Shown here: positions 55,141-64,000 of the stretch, one piece after another
How positions within the stretch are numbered: the stretch's first letter is position 1
Layout of the letters: every line of letters starts with the position of its first letter
Translations under genes and position numbers: made by a program
Notes under the pieces: model-generated
Told to the model about the DNA's origin: nothing
The model's input: the letters and a program-made list of their open reading frames with translations, nothing else
Database searches by the model: none
Assembly: GCA_009741485.1 (NCBI GenBank)
Contig: VKON01002321.1
Coordinates: forward strand, 550,591 to 614,590
Reading direction: 5' to 3'
From: Malurus cyaneus samueli
Lineage: Eukaryota > Chordata > Aves > Passeriformes > Maluridae
DNA: 64,000 bases

Positions 55141-56482
55141 CATCAGATGAGTGCACAAGCAGAAGCCGCGCTCGCCAGCAGGCATATGAGCTTTGACGCT
55201 TTGCCTGCACACATGAGTAGAGTACAATAACCACTCCCGAGGGGGGGACACACTTCGATTTGCAGTTCGGGATAAAGAGCAGTTTTGGTAAGGTCAGGCT
55301 TTGCTTTCTAGCACGATTCACAGGGCCGTCTGTAGAGAGGCATCCCCATTACCCCCAGAGCTGCAAGCTCAGCTTTCTATCCTCTGTTTAGGTTTCCCGT
55401 TTTTTGGTTTGGTTTTGTTTTTTTTCTAATTTTCCACACGCTCATTCACCTCATTATGCCTTGAACGATTTCCAAACCCACCCGTACTGATAACAGGAAC
55501 ACCCTTTGTCTTGTTCCAGACCATGCACCTCTCAGGACTATCCCACCATTCCCCACCCTCCTCGCGCAAACAGCAAACACAGGCAGGAAAAGGGGTGGAA
55601 ACCCCTGATCTCAGGGGGATTTTCAGGTGGAGAAAAAGGATTTCTCTTTGAGACTTAGTGAAGTTCCTTCCTACACAAAACCATTTCCAGATTGCATTTG
55701 TCTCCTCCTGGAGTTACTCGCCCTCATCCCCATTTTGGTACAGGCCTCAAAAATCCCAATGCAGTAAGAGCAAGGAGCCATTAGGAAAATAACTCTCACA
55801 TTGTGTTTAAAAGGGAACTCACAGCCTCCTCCACCTGTGCAAACACAGCTTGGTAACCACAGGCTTTCAGAAAATGCCATCCAAAAGATGGGTGCAGGCA
55901 GCAGCTCCCTCATTTCCTTCTGTTCCACTGGGTTTTTGTCCCTCTCCCAATTGCAATAATTGCCCAAAATTTGGCCCTCAATCTCAGGCCAACCCAAGGC
56001 ACAGAGAAGACCACCAGGAATCACGCCAAGGTGGATAAATTCAAGGACACACGAAATCCTGCTCTATGCCTAGAATTCCTCCCCCTCTTTGCCACTCTGT
56101 TCTTTTTTTAAAAAACACCCACCACATGTCAACATTACATTCCTTCCGAAGAGGAACCGTAAATAGAAGGTAAAAATCTTAAGCCCAGAGAAACCTCGCA
56201 GGACCAAAACTAATGAAATCCTTTTTCAGCAAAGGGAAAAAAAAAAAAAAAAAATCCCCAGGCCCTGCTTCGATCGTGGCGAATTCGGCAGCGGCAGCAC
56301 CACCGGGCAATTAAGGTGCAGATTTTCTGACTGCTACCAGCGCTGAGTGAGCGCTGTTAAATAAAAACGCTCAGCAATTCCGTGGCACTCCATATTTCCT
56401 GAGTGCTAGGCACACATTAGCTAATTGAATTCCACGGGGTTCCCTGGGAGACGGCGCCGGAGGGGTCGGCGGAGGATGAAAT

Positions 56483-56553
56483 CACTCGTTGGGTTTTTGC
56501 GCCGCTCGACCCCGCGCTCTCACCCTACAGCGGCGCAAAAACCGCGTGGAGTG
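56483..56553. other. 71-nt hairpin, candidate structured or microRNA-like element
   Basis: A perfect 15-bp stem pairs GGTTTTTGCGCCGCT (56492-56506) with AGCGGCGCAAAAACC (56529-56543) around a 22-nt loop. Outside a small internal loop, CACTC (56483-56487) pairs with GAGTG (56549-56553). Size and shape match a pre-miRNA, and both strands could fold this way. The flanks are CpG-rich (GACGGCGCCGG at 56451). No known microRNA is recognised; it could also be a small palindromic insertion. Confidence 0.5.
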
Positions 56554-57365
56554 ACCCCAGAACTGAGATCATCGGGAGGAGATGGCTAATTAAAGCCCCA
56601 GAGATGAGCCTGGCCATCCTAAAGCCGTGAGATTGGATTTTCTGGCGTCGCTGGGCGTGATTTAGGATCAGATTTGCAGGATGCGCTCTCCGTTCCATTA
56701 GGGACATAAAGCACCAGGGATAAGTGTGTAACTCCCTGCAAGGCTTGCTTTTGCAGCTTGGGATTGAGGAGCAGCTGATGCCGACCAGGATTCAGCATTC
56801 CAAGCCCTCTCCCCCACTTTGGGATGAGGCACCATCCCAAATCTGCAGCTGAGCAACTCAAAAGCTCACAGAAATCCCAGAAATTTCAGCCAGTTCTTCC
56901 CTCCCCGCTCATCCCACTGCTTCCCAAACCTCCAGGAGAGGCTGGAGCGTGGAAAGGACCAGCCCAGCAGGAGATTATCCATGTCACAACAGCCTGCATG
57001 GCAAAAAAATATAATTAAAAAAAAAAAATTTTAGTATTTCAAAGTGTGTAGCTGCCTCCCCTGCCTTTCCAGGCCGTCATCTCCCTCTGGGGAGTCTCCC
57101 TGTGGCCCCTGCAGTGACCCCTCTGCTGCTCAGCACTGCAGAGCTCCCAGCTCCTCCAGCAGCATCGATTGTGCTGGTGATAGTGCTCATCCTCCGTGGG
57201 TGTGTGCAGGACCTCGCTGCCCACCCTGATCCTTATCATGGCTGTGATAACAGGAGCACACGGGAAATGGGGAGGGACGAGCCTAAAAGGGGCTCTTTCC
57301 ACTGCCAGGGACACCAAGAGCTTCCCTCACCCTGTGTGACCTCTCCCCGAGCCTCTGGAAGGAGC

Positions 57366-57640
57366 AGGATTTACTCAATTCAGGATTTGCTCAATTCAGG
57401 ATTTGCTCAGTTTGGGATTTGCTCAATTCAGGATTTTCTCAATTCAGGTTTTGCCCAGTTCAGGATTTTCTCAGTTCAGGATTTGCCCAGCTCAGGATTT
57501 GCTCAGTTCAGGATTTTCTCGATTCAGGATTTGCCCAGTTCAGGATTTTCTCAGTTCAAGATTTTCTCAGTTCAGGATTTGCTCAGTTCAGGATTTTCTC
57601 AGTTCAAGATTTTCTCAGTTCAGGATTTGCTCAATTCAGG
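57366..57640. repeat. 15-16 bp minisatellite, about 17 copies
   Basis: Units TCAGGATTTGCTCAGT and TCAGGATTTTCTCAGT alternate in blocks, giving a loose higher-order pattern. Translations (SGFAQFRIFS) are spurious. Confidence 0.95.
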
Positions 57641-58776
57641 CTGCATCACCAGCAAGATGCCCCCATCCCTCCCTCCCTCCTCTCTCTCTCTTACAAACAC
57701 AGTTTTATCTTCCTCTCCTAATCACTGCAAGGGCTTTATTGGATTTTTGGATCTGCTGATTAACAGCCTCCAGAGCAGCCTCCAGTTCCAGGAGGAGCTC
57801 TCTGCTGTAGGCTCAGCTGAGGCTGCTCTGCCCTCTGGCCCCTGTGACAGCCCCAAAAGCTGATTTACACCAGGAGCTCACTCGCTGTGGCTCCAGCACA
57901 CTCTGTGCTCTTCCTCCTCTATTTCACTGTGGGATGGGGAGGGAAAACGCTGAGCCAAAGCTTCCATTTCTCTATTAAACCCTCGCTCTGGCAAATCCTC
58001 ATCCGGAGTGTTTGGTGCTTAGAAAAGCTCTCCAAGACCAGACTGCAGCGTCCACCCCGAGGTTCCTTGGCAGATTTTGGGCTGGAGCCAAAGCTGCAGT
58101 GCCAAGTCAGCACAGCTCTGCTGACATCACTGCTGACATCACCAAAGTGTGACATTATTCACTGTTTTAGGGTGAAACAGAGGAAATAAAACAGCCCAGA
58201 GGAAATAAAATCAGGTTATAAATAAAATCAGGTTCTTTGGGCAAACAGATCTCCAGAGAGTCTCTCTCCAAGTCATGGACAGCAGAATTACCACACTTCA
58301 CCCAAAAAGAGAAGAGGGCTCTTGACATGACCCTGAAATGATCAGTTCTTCACATTTTGACCCCAGTGACCAATTTTTCTCCCAAAATCACCAACCCCCC
58401 TCTATCAGAGGTGGAGAAAATTCCTGCCTTTGCCTCTCTGGTGCTGCTGCCCTGAGAGCCGAGCTGCCAAGCCTGTTAATCATTTCCAAAGCTCCACTCA
58501 GAGCACATTTATTTGTTTACTCAAGTGGACAGCATTATGTTAAGTGCTTTATATGCTTTTCCTGAAAGGCTCCATTTATTTATCAACTATCGACGGAGTC
58601 AATAAGTTCATAATGGGCCACGTGCGAAAATCAATTTCTCCCAGGGAGGAAAAAAAAGAAACGTCATCACAGCAACAAATTGTGGCCTTTGGAGCAGGTA
58701 AGTGGTAGATCTGCTCAAGGTGGTTCAGGAAGGAAAAGAGCAACTGTGACTTCAGTGAGCTCAGGGATGATTTAGA

Positions 58777-58822
58777 GGGAAAAACAAAACAAAACAAAAC
58801 CAAAACAAAACAAAACAAAATA
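58777..58822. repeat. (AAAAC)n microsatellite
   Basis: About nine AAAAC units with one CC interruption, followed by ATATAT. Could be a decayed A-rich retroposon tail, but no element body is recognised next to it. Confidence 0.9.
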
Positions 58823-60299
58823 TATATTAAAAAAATTGATTTCTCTTCCAAAAAAAAAAGCATCAATGTAAGGATGACTCTTTAACCTCCTCATGCAAAG
58901 CCAGCTGTTAAATTTTGGAGGCTGCTCCTCGAATATTTAGGAAAACACACTGCCCACAATTCAACTTCTCAGCAGGGAGCTTTGGAGAGAGACAAATCCG
59001 CAAAGAATAAAGAGGTCAAGTGCTGATATTGGGACCTGAAAAAACACAGCTCTTGGGAAAAAAAAGAGATGGGGAAAGATTTCCCTTCAGCTCAGGGGGG
59101 CTGGGGTGTATCAGAGAGAAAAATTTACCCCAAAACTGGGAATCGAGCAGAGGGATCTGATCAAAATTAAAGAAGACTTAGAGAAAGGCAGGGGGGCCTG
59201 GTTACTGCTTTGTTTAAATCCTCCTTCCCTTGTGCTAACTGCAATGAGCAGAAATTGCCTTGGCAGCCTTGCAAAAAGCTGATTTGTTTGCCCCGCTCGC
59301 ACACGGCTCTAAAAGAGGGATCCATAAATCCCAGCATGATCGGGGCTCTCCAGAACATCCCGCGTCAGCTGCTGGGAATCAGCGAGGCTGGTTGGGCTCA
59401 GAGGGAACATTTGTCACTGGGAAAGGAGGGACTCTGCCTTCCTCACCTGGAAAAGGCACAGGGATATGCCCCTGGCAGCAGAAAAGCCAAACATCATGGT
59501 CAGTGTTGGAGTTTACGGTGAAAAATTCGATTATTTCACCGAGAAAAGGTGATTTCACAGAGCGGCATTAAGAATCTAAACCCTGGTCAAATCTTAATCT
59601 GCAGTTCACAGTCCCTCTGCTGGGTTTGACATCATTCCCTCCTTGCAAGGGATGTCACTGCCGTGACAAGCTGCAGCAGAAACGGGTGGCACTGCCTGGG
59701 GAAAGATCTGGGCACCGATTTCCCCTCCAGCTCCAACTCCAGGCTGGAATCCAGCTTTGAAAACCTCACCTCTTTATAAATCACTCAACAAAGAAATAAA
59801 ACCAGCCAAAACCCCCAACCCAAGCTGATTTATCAGGTCTGTGGGAATTGAACACGGCAGCTGTTTTATCAGCAGCAACACCTGCACACGATATTGTCAG
59901 GAACAAACCTGCACCCTCAGAACAGCCCTGCCTGACTTGAGGAACTGCTAAAACTCCTTTACACCTTCCCCTCGCAGCCATCACTTTAATTGTTTCAATT
60001 ATTCCCATCTAATCGCCTTGACAAATATTTTGAAATTTAAACCCAGCCTGAGGTCCGTACGTTATTAAAAGGAAAAAAAAACCAACAAAAACCAGAGAGG
60101 GAAAAATAATAATAAAAAAAAAGACAAACCCAACAAGCTACACGGAATTAACAAGCTAAAAGAATTAATTGTAGCACGGGGTTTTGGAGGCTTCCAACAG
60201 CCCTCCTACTCTGTGCTGCTGATTTCAGGGATTTCCAGTGCTGGAAGGAACATTTTCTTCAATGCACAGCAGTGTGCTTGCAATGGTCTATTCATGCAG

Positions 60300-60334
60300 C
60301 ATTACTATTATTATTATTATTATTATTATTATTA
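60300..60334. repeat. (ATT)n microsatellite
   Basis: About eleven ATT units. Confidence 0.95.
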
Positions 60335-60779
60335 TCATATCACTGCCCCTCCCATGGCCCTGAGCTCTGTGCAGACCCACCCAGCCCTGCCAGGGAGAAG
60401 AGAAGGGCTGATGAAAAGCTCTGAGCTCATCCCTTCAGGGAATTCCATCCCTCCCAAAATCCCCAGAGCAAGGAATTAATTCATCACCCCATGGAGATGC
60501 CAGGCAGGAATTGGCTTGGATGGAGATTTTTTTTTTTTGCCAGGGGGTTCTGAGCTGCCTGAAGTGACCCAAATGGATGTGGGGAGGACAAAAGCACCAG
60601 ACCTGGCAGCTCCATGAGGGCTCCTGGAGAATTTGCCCCAAAAGAACAAAAAAGGGTCCCTGGAGCTGGCTGGAAGAGGCTGATGATGGGTTGGCACACA
60701 GAAAATGAGTCTCATATAAAAATGGGTATTTTTACATCGCCCTGTCTCCCATGGAAATGCATCAGAGGCTCCTCCTCAC

Positions 60780-61015
60780 CTGCCCCAGTGACCTGTCACA
60801 AACTGGGAGAGCCCTGGTGCCACTCTCTGCAGCCACAGGTGCCACTCTCTTTTGGCCAGCACCCCCAAAATCCCATCCTGTGCCCCAGCACGCTGAGAAT
60901 TCCCTCTTCCAACACTCAGAGAGCAGAGCTGTGCCACACCACGAGCTGCCGGCTGGGATGTGCTTATTAAATAAAATTAATGCTAAAAGACAGAAACAGA
61001 GTTCCCCTCCAGAGC
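60780..61015. repeat. Direct repeat of about 230 bp, member 1
   Basis: The strongest match to 61910-62135 is 60895-61015: GAGAATTCCCTCTTCCAACA, CTCAGAGAGCAGAGCTGTGC, CACACCACGAGCTG and AATAAAATTAATGCTAAAAG. The upper part is weaker. Members are 1.1 kb apart and about 90% alike in the core. Confidence 0.9.
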
Positions 61016-61909
61016 TGCAGGGCAGGTGTTTAATTCAGCATTTTATCCTATTTTCTCCTCTTTTTCTTTTTTTGCCTGAAATATTTTTCCATCTCCAAGC
61101 AGCTCAGTGCTCCACAGACTCTCGATTCCCTTTCCTGATGGTTCTCTCTCCATTTAAGCAATCCTTCTGCTTGCTCCCCTTGACAGCAGTTCACTGTGAT
61201 TTTATCTTTTCTATTAGGCATTGATTGCAGAACCTCAGAGGGTTCATTAGGAGCTTGATAATCCCTCCAGATTTATGAGCCTAAATAGCTCACTCCCATC
61301 TCCAATCCCCATCTAAATATTACTAATTTCCTTAAACATCTCTTCCATCTGCCCAGGTTTTGTCTGATGTCACCCTTCCATAGCGGCCCCTGCCAAAAAA
61401 TCCAGTTAGTTCTGCTAAAGGCTGGGCTTTTGGACAAAGTGGTTAAAATAACCTGGGTAAACAGATTAATACCTGAGAGAGCGAACGGCAACAAAACTCA
61501 TTTCCTCCTCACCTGCCATCTCTGGGTTGCACGAGGGTTTGAAAGGCAAATTTCACCTCCAGCAAATGCTTGATCACCCCCATGCTCGGGGTGCTGTGGG
61601 GGTGGAGGTGGGGAGATTAATTTTTGATTATTTTTGTTGTCTGAGCAGCGTCTCTGAGCAGCCTGAGCTGTGAGGGATGTGCAGGAGGAAACCCCTCGTT
61701 CTGTGGGGCCGTGATTTGGGTTGGGATGGGGAAGGGGAAGAGGAGGAGCTGCTGGGAGCAGTGGGAAGCACTCTGGGAGTGGGGCTGGATGAGTTTGGGG
61801 CACTGTGGGTACTGTCCCTCACAGTGACAGCGCAGTGACACTGAGATTTGGGGCACAAACACAAAATACAACCCCCAAGCTCCATCCCTGCATGGACCCT
61901 TCAGGAACA

Positions 61910-62135
61910 TCCCTGCTCTGCCCATTCCAGGGAGGTAACACTCTCTGCAGTCACCAGGCTGGGACAAAGGGGTCAGCACCCCCAAAAATCCTACTCTTTG
62001 CCCCATCACACCGAGAATTCCCTCTTCCAACACTCAGAGAGCAGAGCTGTGCCACACCACGAGCTGGCAGCTGGGTTGTGCTTATTGAATAAAATTAATG
62101 CTAAAAGACAGGAACAGAATTCCCCTCCAGAGCTC
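61910..62135. repeat. Direct repeat of about 230 bp, member 2
   Basis: Partner of 60780-61015. Divergence shows it is a genuine older duplication or two copies of a retroposon; ATTAAATAAAATTAATGC could be the 3' end of such an element. No family is recognised. Confidence 0.9.
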
Positions 62136-62457
62136 ATCCTGCAGCCATGAGCTACGGATTGAACACCGAGCAGAATCCCAAGTGCTGCCCGGCCTGGAGG
62201 AGCCTCGTGGCTTTTTTATTCCTCACATTTCTGTGTCTCCAGCCCCTCCTTCCCCTTCTCCCTTCTCCATTCTGTGCCCCAATCTCTCCCATCTCCCTCC
62301 TTCCCCTGCTCCTCTCCACTCCAGCTCTCGTCCCACACGTTTGGCTCCAGCCCTTCCCGTCTGTCTCCCACCCAAACACAAAGCGTGATTCAGCTCCCGG
62401 CTTCCCTGCCATAAATATTAATGGGAATTAGGGAAGATGAGCAGCACTGGGAAGCCT

Positions 62458-62530
62458 TCATCCTCCAGTTTTCCATCAGCCCTTCATCCTCCAGTTTTCC
62501 ATCAGCCCTTCATCTTCCAGCTTTCCATCA
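62458..62530. repeat. 26-bp tandem repeat, three copies
   Basis: Units read CATCCTCCAGTTTTCCATCA followed by GCCCTT; the third has CATCTTCCAGCTTTCCATCA. Confidence 0.95.
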
Positions 62531-62626
62531 GCCCCACAGCAGCCCTAAAATCCGGGTTCCTGCTGGTGGCACTGCCCTCACTCCACGTGGCAACCCTGGA
62601 GCTGCTGAAGCAGCAGAAGTTCCTCT

Positions 62627-62832
62627 GATGTTTATTTGGGGTTTATTTTGGGTTTAATTTGTATTTATTTTGTGTTTATTTTTGATTTATTTGCGGTTTA
62701 TTTGGGGTTCATTTTGGGGTTTATTTTGGGTTCATTTCGGATTTATTTTGGGTTCATTTTGGATTTATTTTGGATTTATTCTGAATTTATATTGGGTTCA
62801 TTTTGGATTTATTTTGGGTTTATTGTGGGTTT
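62627..62832. repeat. 10-11 bp minisatellite (GGTTTATTTT type)
   Basis: About 20 units such as GGTTTATTTTG and GGTTCATTTTG. G and T rich on the plus strand with little C, giving a strong strand skew. Confidence 0.93.
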
Positions 62833-63244
62833 CCCCCACTGCTGCCTGAACCCATCACTCCTCTGTGGGATTTAACCATTAATCCCCCCCATTAATGTCA
62901 TCAGTGGCCATAAAGCCAAAGCACCATGCTGCAAATCCACCCCACTCTGCCTCAAAACATTTATGGGATCATCCTTCCCTTGGCTCAGGGAGCAGCAGGA
63001 GAGGCTGGGATCCCTCCCAGATGCTCATCCCAGAGCAGCCTGGGCTTCTCCCAGCACAGGGAATGGGCTCAGGGAATGGGGACAACTCCAGCAAAACCCC
63101 CCCAAAAAATCAGGAAAATTGGGAAAATCAGAATCTTCCCAAAGCCGTGCACATCTCACTGCACCAGCTCCAGTCACAATGCCCACAATTCCTGCATCAT
63201 CGTTTTCCACCTCCCAAAGGCCTGCCCAGCTTTGCACAAATCAT

Positions 63245-63720
63245 GCCTAAAGATTTTTTAATTTTTTTGGTCTATTTTTCCATATATTTGTAGCCCCATA
63301 GAGTTTTAATACACATTTGTATAGTTTTTAGTACTTTTTCCTGCCCTCCCTCACATTTTAGAGCAATGAACCAACCCATTCCAACTCCTTCTTGAAATTC
63401 TGGTTGGGCTGATTTTCAAGAAGGGAATTCCTAACAAGGACATCTTGTTTTGCACCCCAATTTAAGAGAATAACAAGACCCAGGACAAAGAACTCCAAGG
63501 GGCAGACCCAGGGGCGGGCTCTTGCTGGATAGATCAATTATTAACCTTATAAAAATTGTAGAAATCCAATACCATCGGTGCACAGAGAGATTTCATGAAA
63601 GAATTGCTTTTGGAATGACTGTTCTTGATGTTTGGAAAGGTTTTGCTTTTTGATCTTGGGTAGCTGATCATACCCCTCCTTCTCTCCCTGTTTCCAGCAC
63701 ATGGCTCTTCCTGAGGATCC
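63245..63720. other. AT-rich stretch, possible solo-LTR-like sequence
   Basis: T-rich sequence with ACCTTATAAAAATTGTAG (TATA-like, near 63545) preceded by a GGGGCGGGCTCTTGC block. Promoter-like spacing suggests an old LTR, but no TG..CA ends, target-site duplication or viral coding remnant could be fixed. It lies just above the 54-bp exon's donor side. Confidence 0.2.
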
Positions 63721-63801
63721 CACAGGTCAGGGGGATCAGTTCCACTTAAAATTACTCCACACCCCAAAAAAATTGGGGGAAAATTGGGAGAAGCTCCTTA
63801 C

Positions 63802-63855
63802 CAGGTTAGTGAAGATATAGGTGTAATAGGCAGATGCCATCCCCAGCTCAGCTGC
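63802..63855 (-). CDS. GRIK4: GRIK4 amino-terminal domain exon, 54 bp
   Basis: This exon encodes AAELGMASAYYTYIFTNL, 18 in-frame residues from the LIVBP-like amino-terminal domain that drives subunit assembly outside the cell. The acceptor reads CTTTCACAG and the donor GTAAGG. Exon phase is 0 at both ends, and the small 54-bp size fits the compact exon seen at this place in kainate receptor genes. It is the most 5' exon in the window; the previous residues (..LLK in the family) must come from an exon beyond 64000. The change of V to A after GM relative to mammals is conservative. No lesion is visible. Confidence 0.95.
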
Positions 63856-64000
63856 CTGTGAAAGGAGAAGAAAAATCAAATTAAACCAGAGCCTGCCAAT
63901 CTCCAACCTGCAGGATGGAATTCAGGGATTTCTGCAGCCTGAGGGTACATCCATCCATCCATCTGAGCACAAATTCCAAGAAAGACTCTTCTGTAAAGCA
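63856..64000 (-). other. GRIK4: GRIK4 intron upstream of the 54-bp exon (partial)
   Basis: This 145-bp piece of intron continues beyond the window; a short CATC run lies near 63950-63962. Nothing else is seen. Confidence 0.7.

Larger units (their letters stand above)
53240..63801 (-). other. GRIK4: GRIK4 intron between the 54-bp and 162-bp exons
   Basis: This 10.6-kb intron carries minisatellites at 53330-53815, 54720-55140, 57366-57640, 62458-62530 and 62627-62832, an A16 run near 56238, an (AAAAC)n run (58777-58822), an (ATT)n run (60300-60334), a 230-bp direct repeat pair (60780-61015 and 61910-62135), a hairpin (56483-56553) and an AT-rich, possibly LTR-like end (63245-63720). Between them it is ordinary sequence. 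Confidence 0.75.
1..64000 (-). other. GRIK4: GRIK4 gene, partial (kainate receptor subunit GluK4/KA1)
   Basis: Thirteen GT-AG exons on the minus strand translate in order into the second half of the amino-terminal domain, S1, M1, pore loop, M3, S2 and M4 of a glutamate receptor. Assignment to GluK4 rather than its paralogue GluK5 rests on residues in several exons: [12 protein letters not shown] in M4 (GluK5 has a different AVFVAVMEF-type M4), [20 protein letters not shown], and GGSSMTFFQ. GluK4 is a plasma-membrane subunit that forms glutamate-gated cation channels together with GluK1-3. Spliced coding length here is 1822 nt (about 608 residues, roughly residues 230-840 of about 956). First exons and the cytoplasmic-tail exon lie outside the window. 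Five 3' exons occur twice in the sequence; the frameshifted second set is listed separately. Confidence 0.96.

Overview
The window is vertebrate, almost certainly avian, nuclear DNA. It holds the middle and downstream part of one multi-exon gene on the minus strand: GRIK4, which encodes the kainate-type ionotropic glutamate receptor subunit GluK4 (KA1). Thirteen distinct coding exons can be placed to the base with GT-AG splice sites, from 63855 down to 375. Spliced, they give 1822 nt, about 608 residues of a protein that is about 956 long in mammals. Missing are the 5' part (signal peptide and first part of the amino-terminal domain, beyond 64000) and the last exon (cytoplasmic tail, below position 1). 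Evidence for a bird: CR1 LINE fragments are the recognisable mobile elements, no Alu or L1 is seen, introns are short (0.5-12 kb), and GC-rich minisatellites are dense, as expected for a microchromosome. The species cannot be named.

Layout along the gene (descending coordinates): amino-terminal domain exons at 63802-63855, 53078-53239, 48232-48384 and 47124-47226; domain end and linker at 40884-40991; S1 ligand-binding exons at 39797-40000 and 31684-31797; M1 at 19494-19603; pore loop and start of M3 at 8030-8203; M3 and start of S2 at 7389-7554; S2 at 5219-5444; end of S2 at 3406-3534; M4 at 375-493. Every exon except 47124-47226 is open in the expected frame. That one is 2 nt short of the family length and would shift the frame.

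Three structural anomalies dominate 1-29 kb. (1) About 9.2 kb carrying the last five exons (312-9511) is repeated head to tail at 9527-18746. In the second copy all five exons carry scattered 1-2 base indels, as in an unpolished long read, so a false (haplotig-type) duplication is much likelier than a biological one. (2) A 25-N gap lies at 20783-20807. (3) Directly after the gap is an inverted duplication with arms of roughly 3.6-4 kb (20890-24505 and 24697-28720) around a spacer of about 190 bp; the arm nearest the gap is the degraded one. The same 12-bp minisatellite (CCTTCTCCAAAA on the plus strand) sits at the tandem junction, at the palindrome apex and next to the M1 exon, so it probably caused the assembly trouble.

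No other protein gene is supported. Introns hold CR1 fragments, microsatellites, at least ten minisatellites, a 600-bp purine/pyrimidine tract beside the M1 exon, an intragenic CpG-rich block with a perfect CRE (34752-34759), a strong CTCF-like motif beside the M1 exon (19454-19468), a pre-miRNA-sized hairpin (56483-56553) and a few repeat-free AT-rich islands that could be conserved enhancers. No new multi-gene system is present. The leads most worth following are the hairpin, the CpG/CRE block and the intronic VNTR that differs between the two copies.
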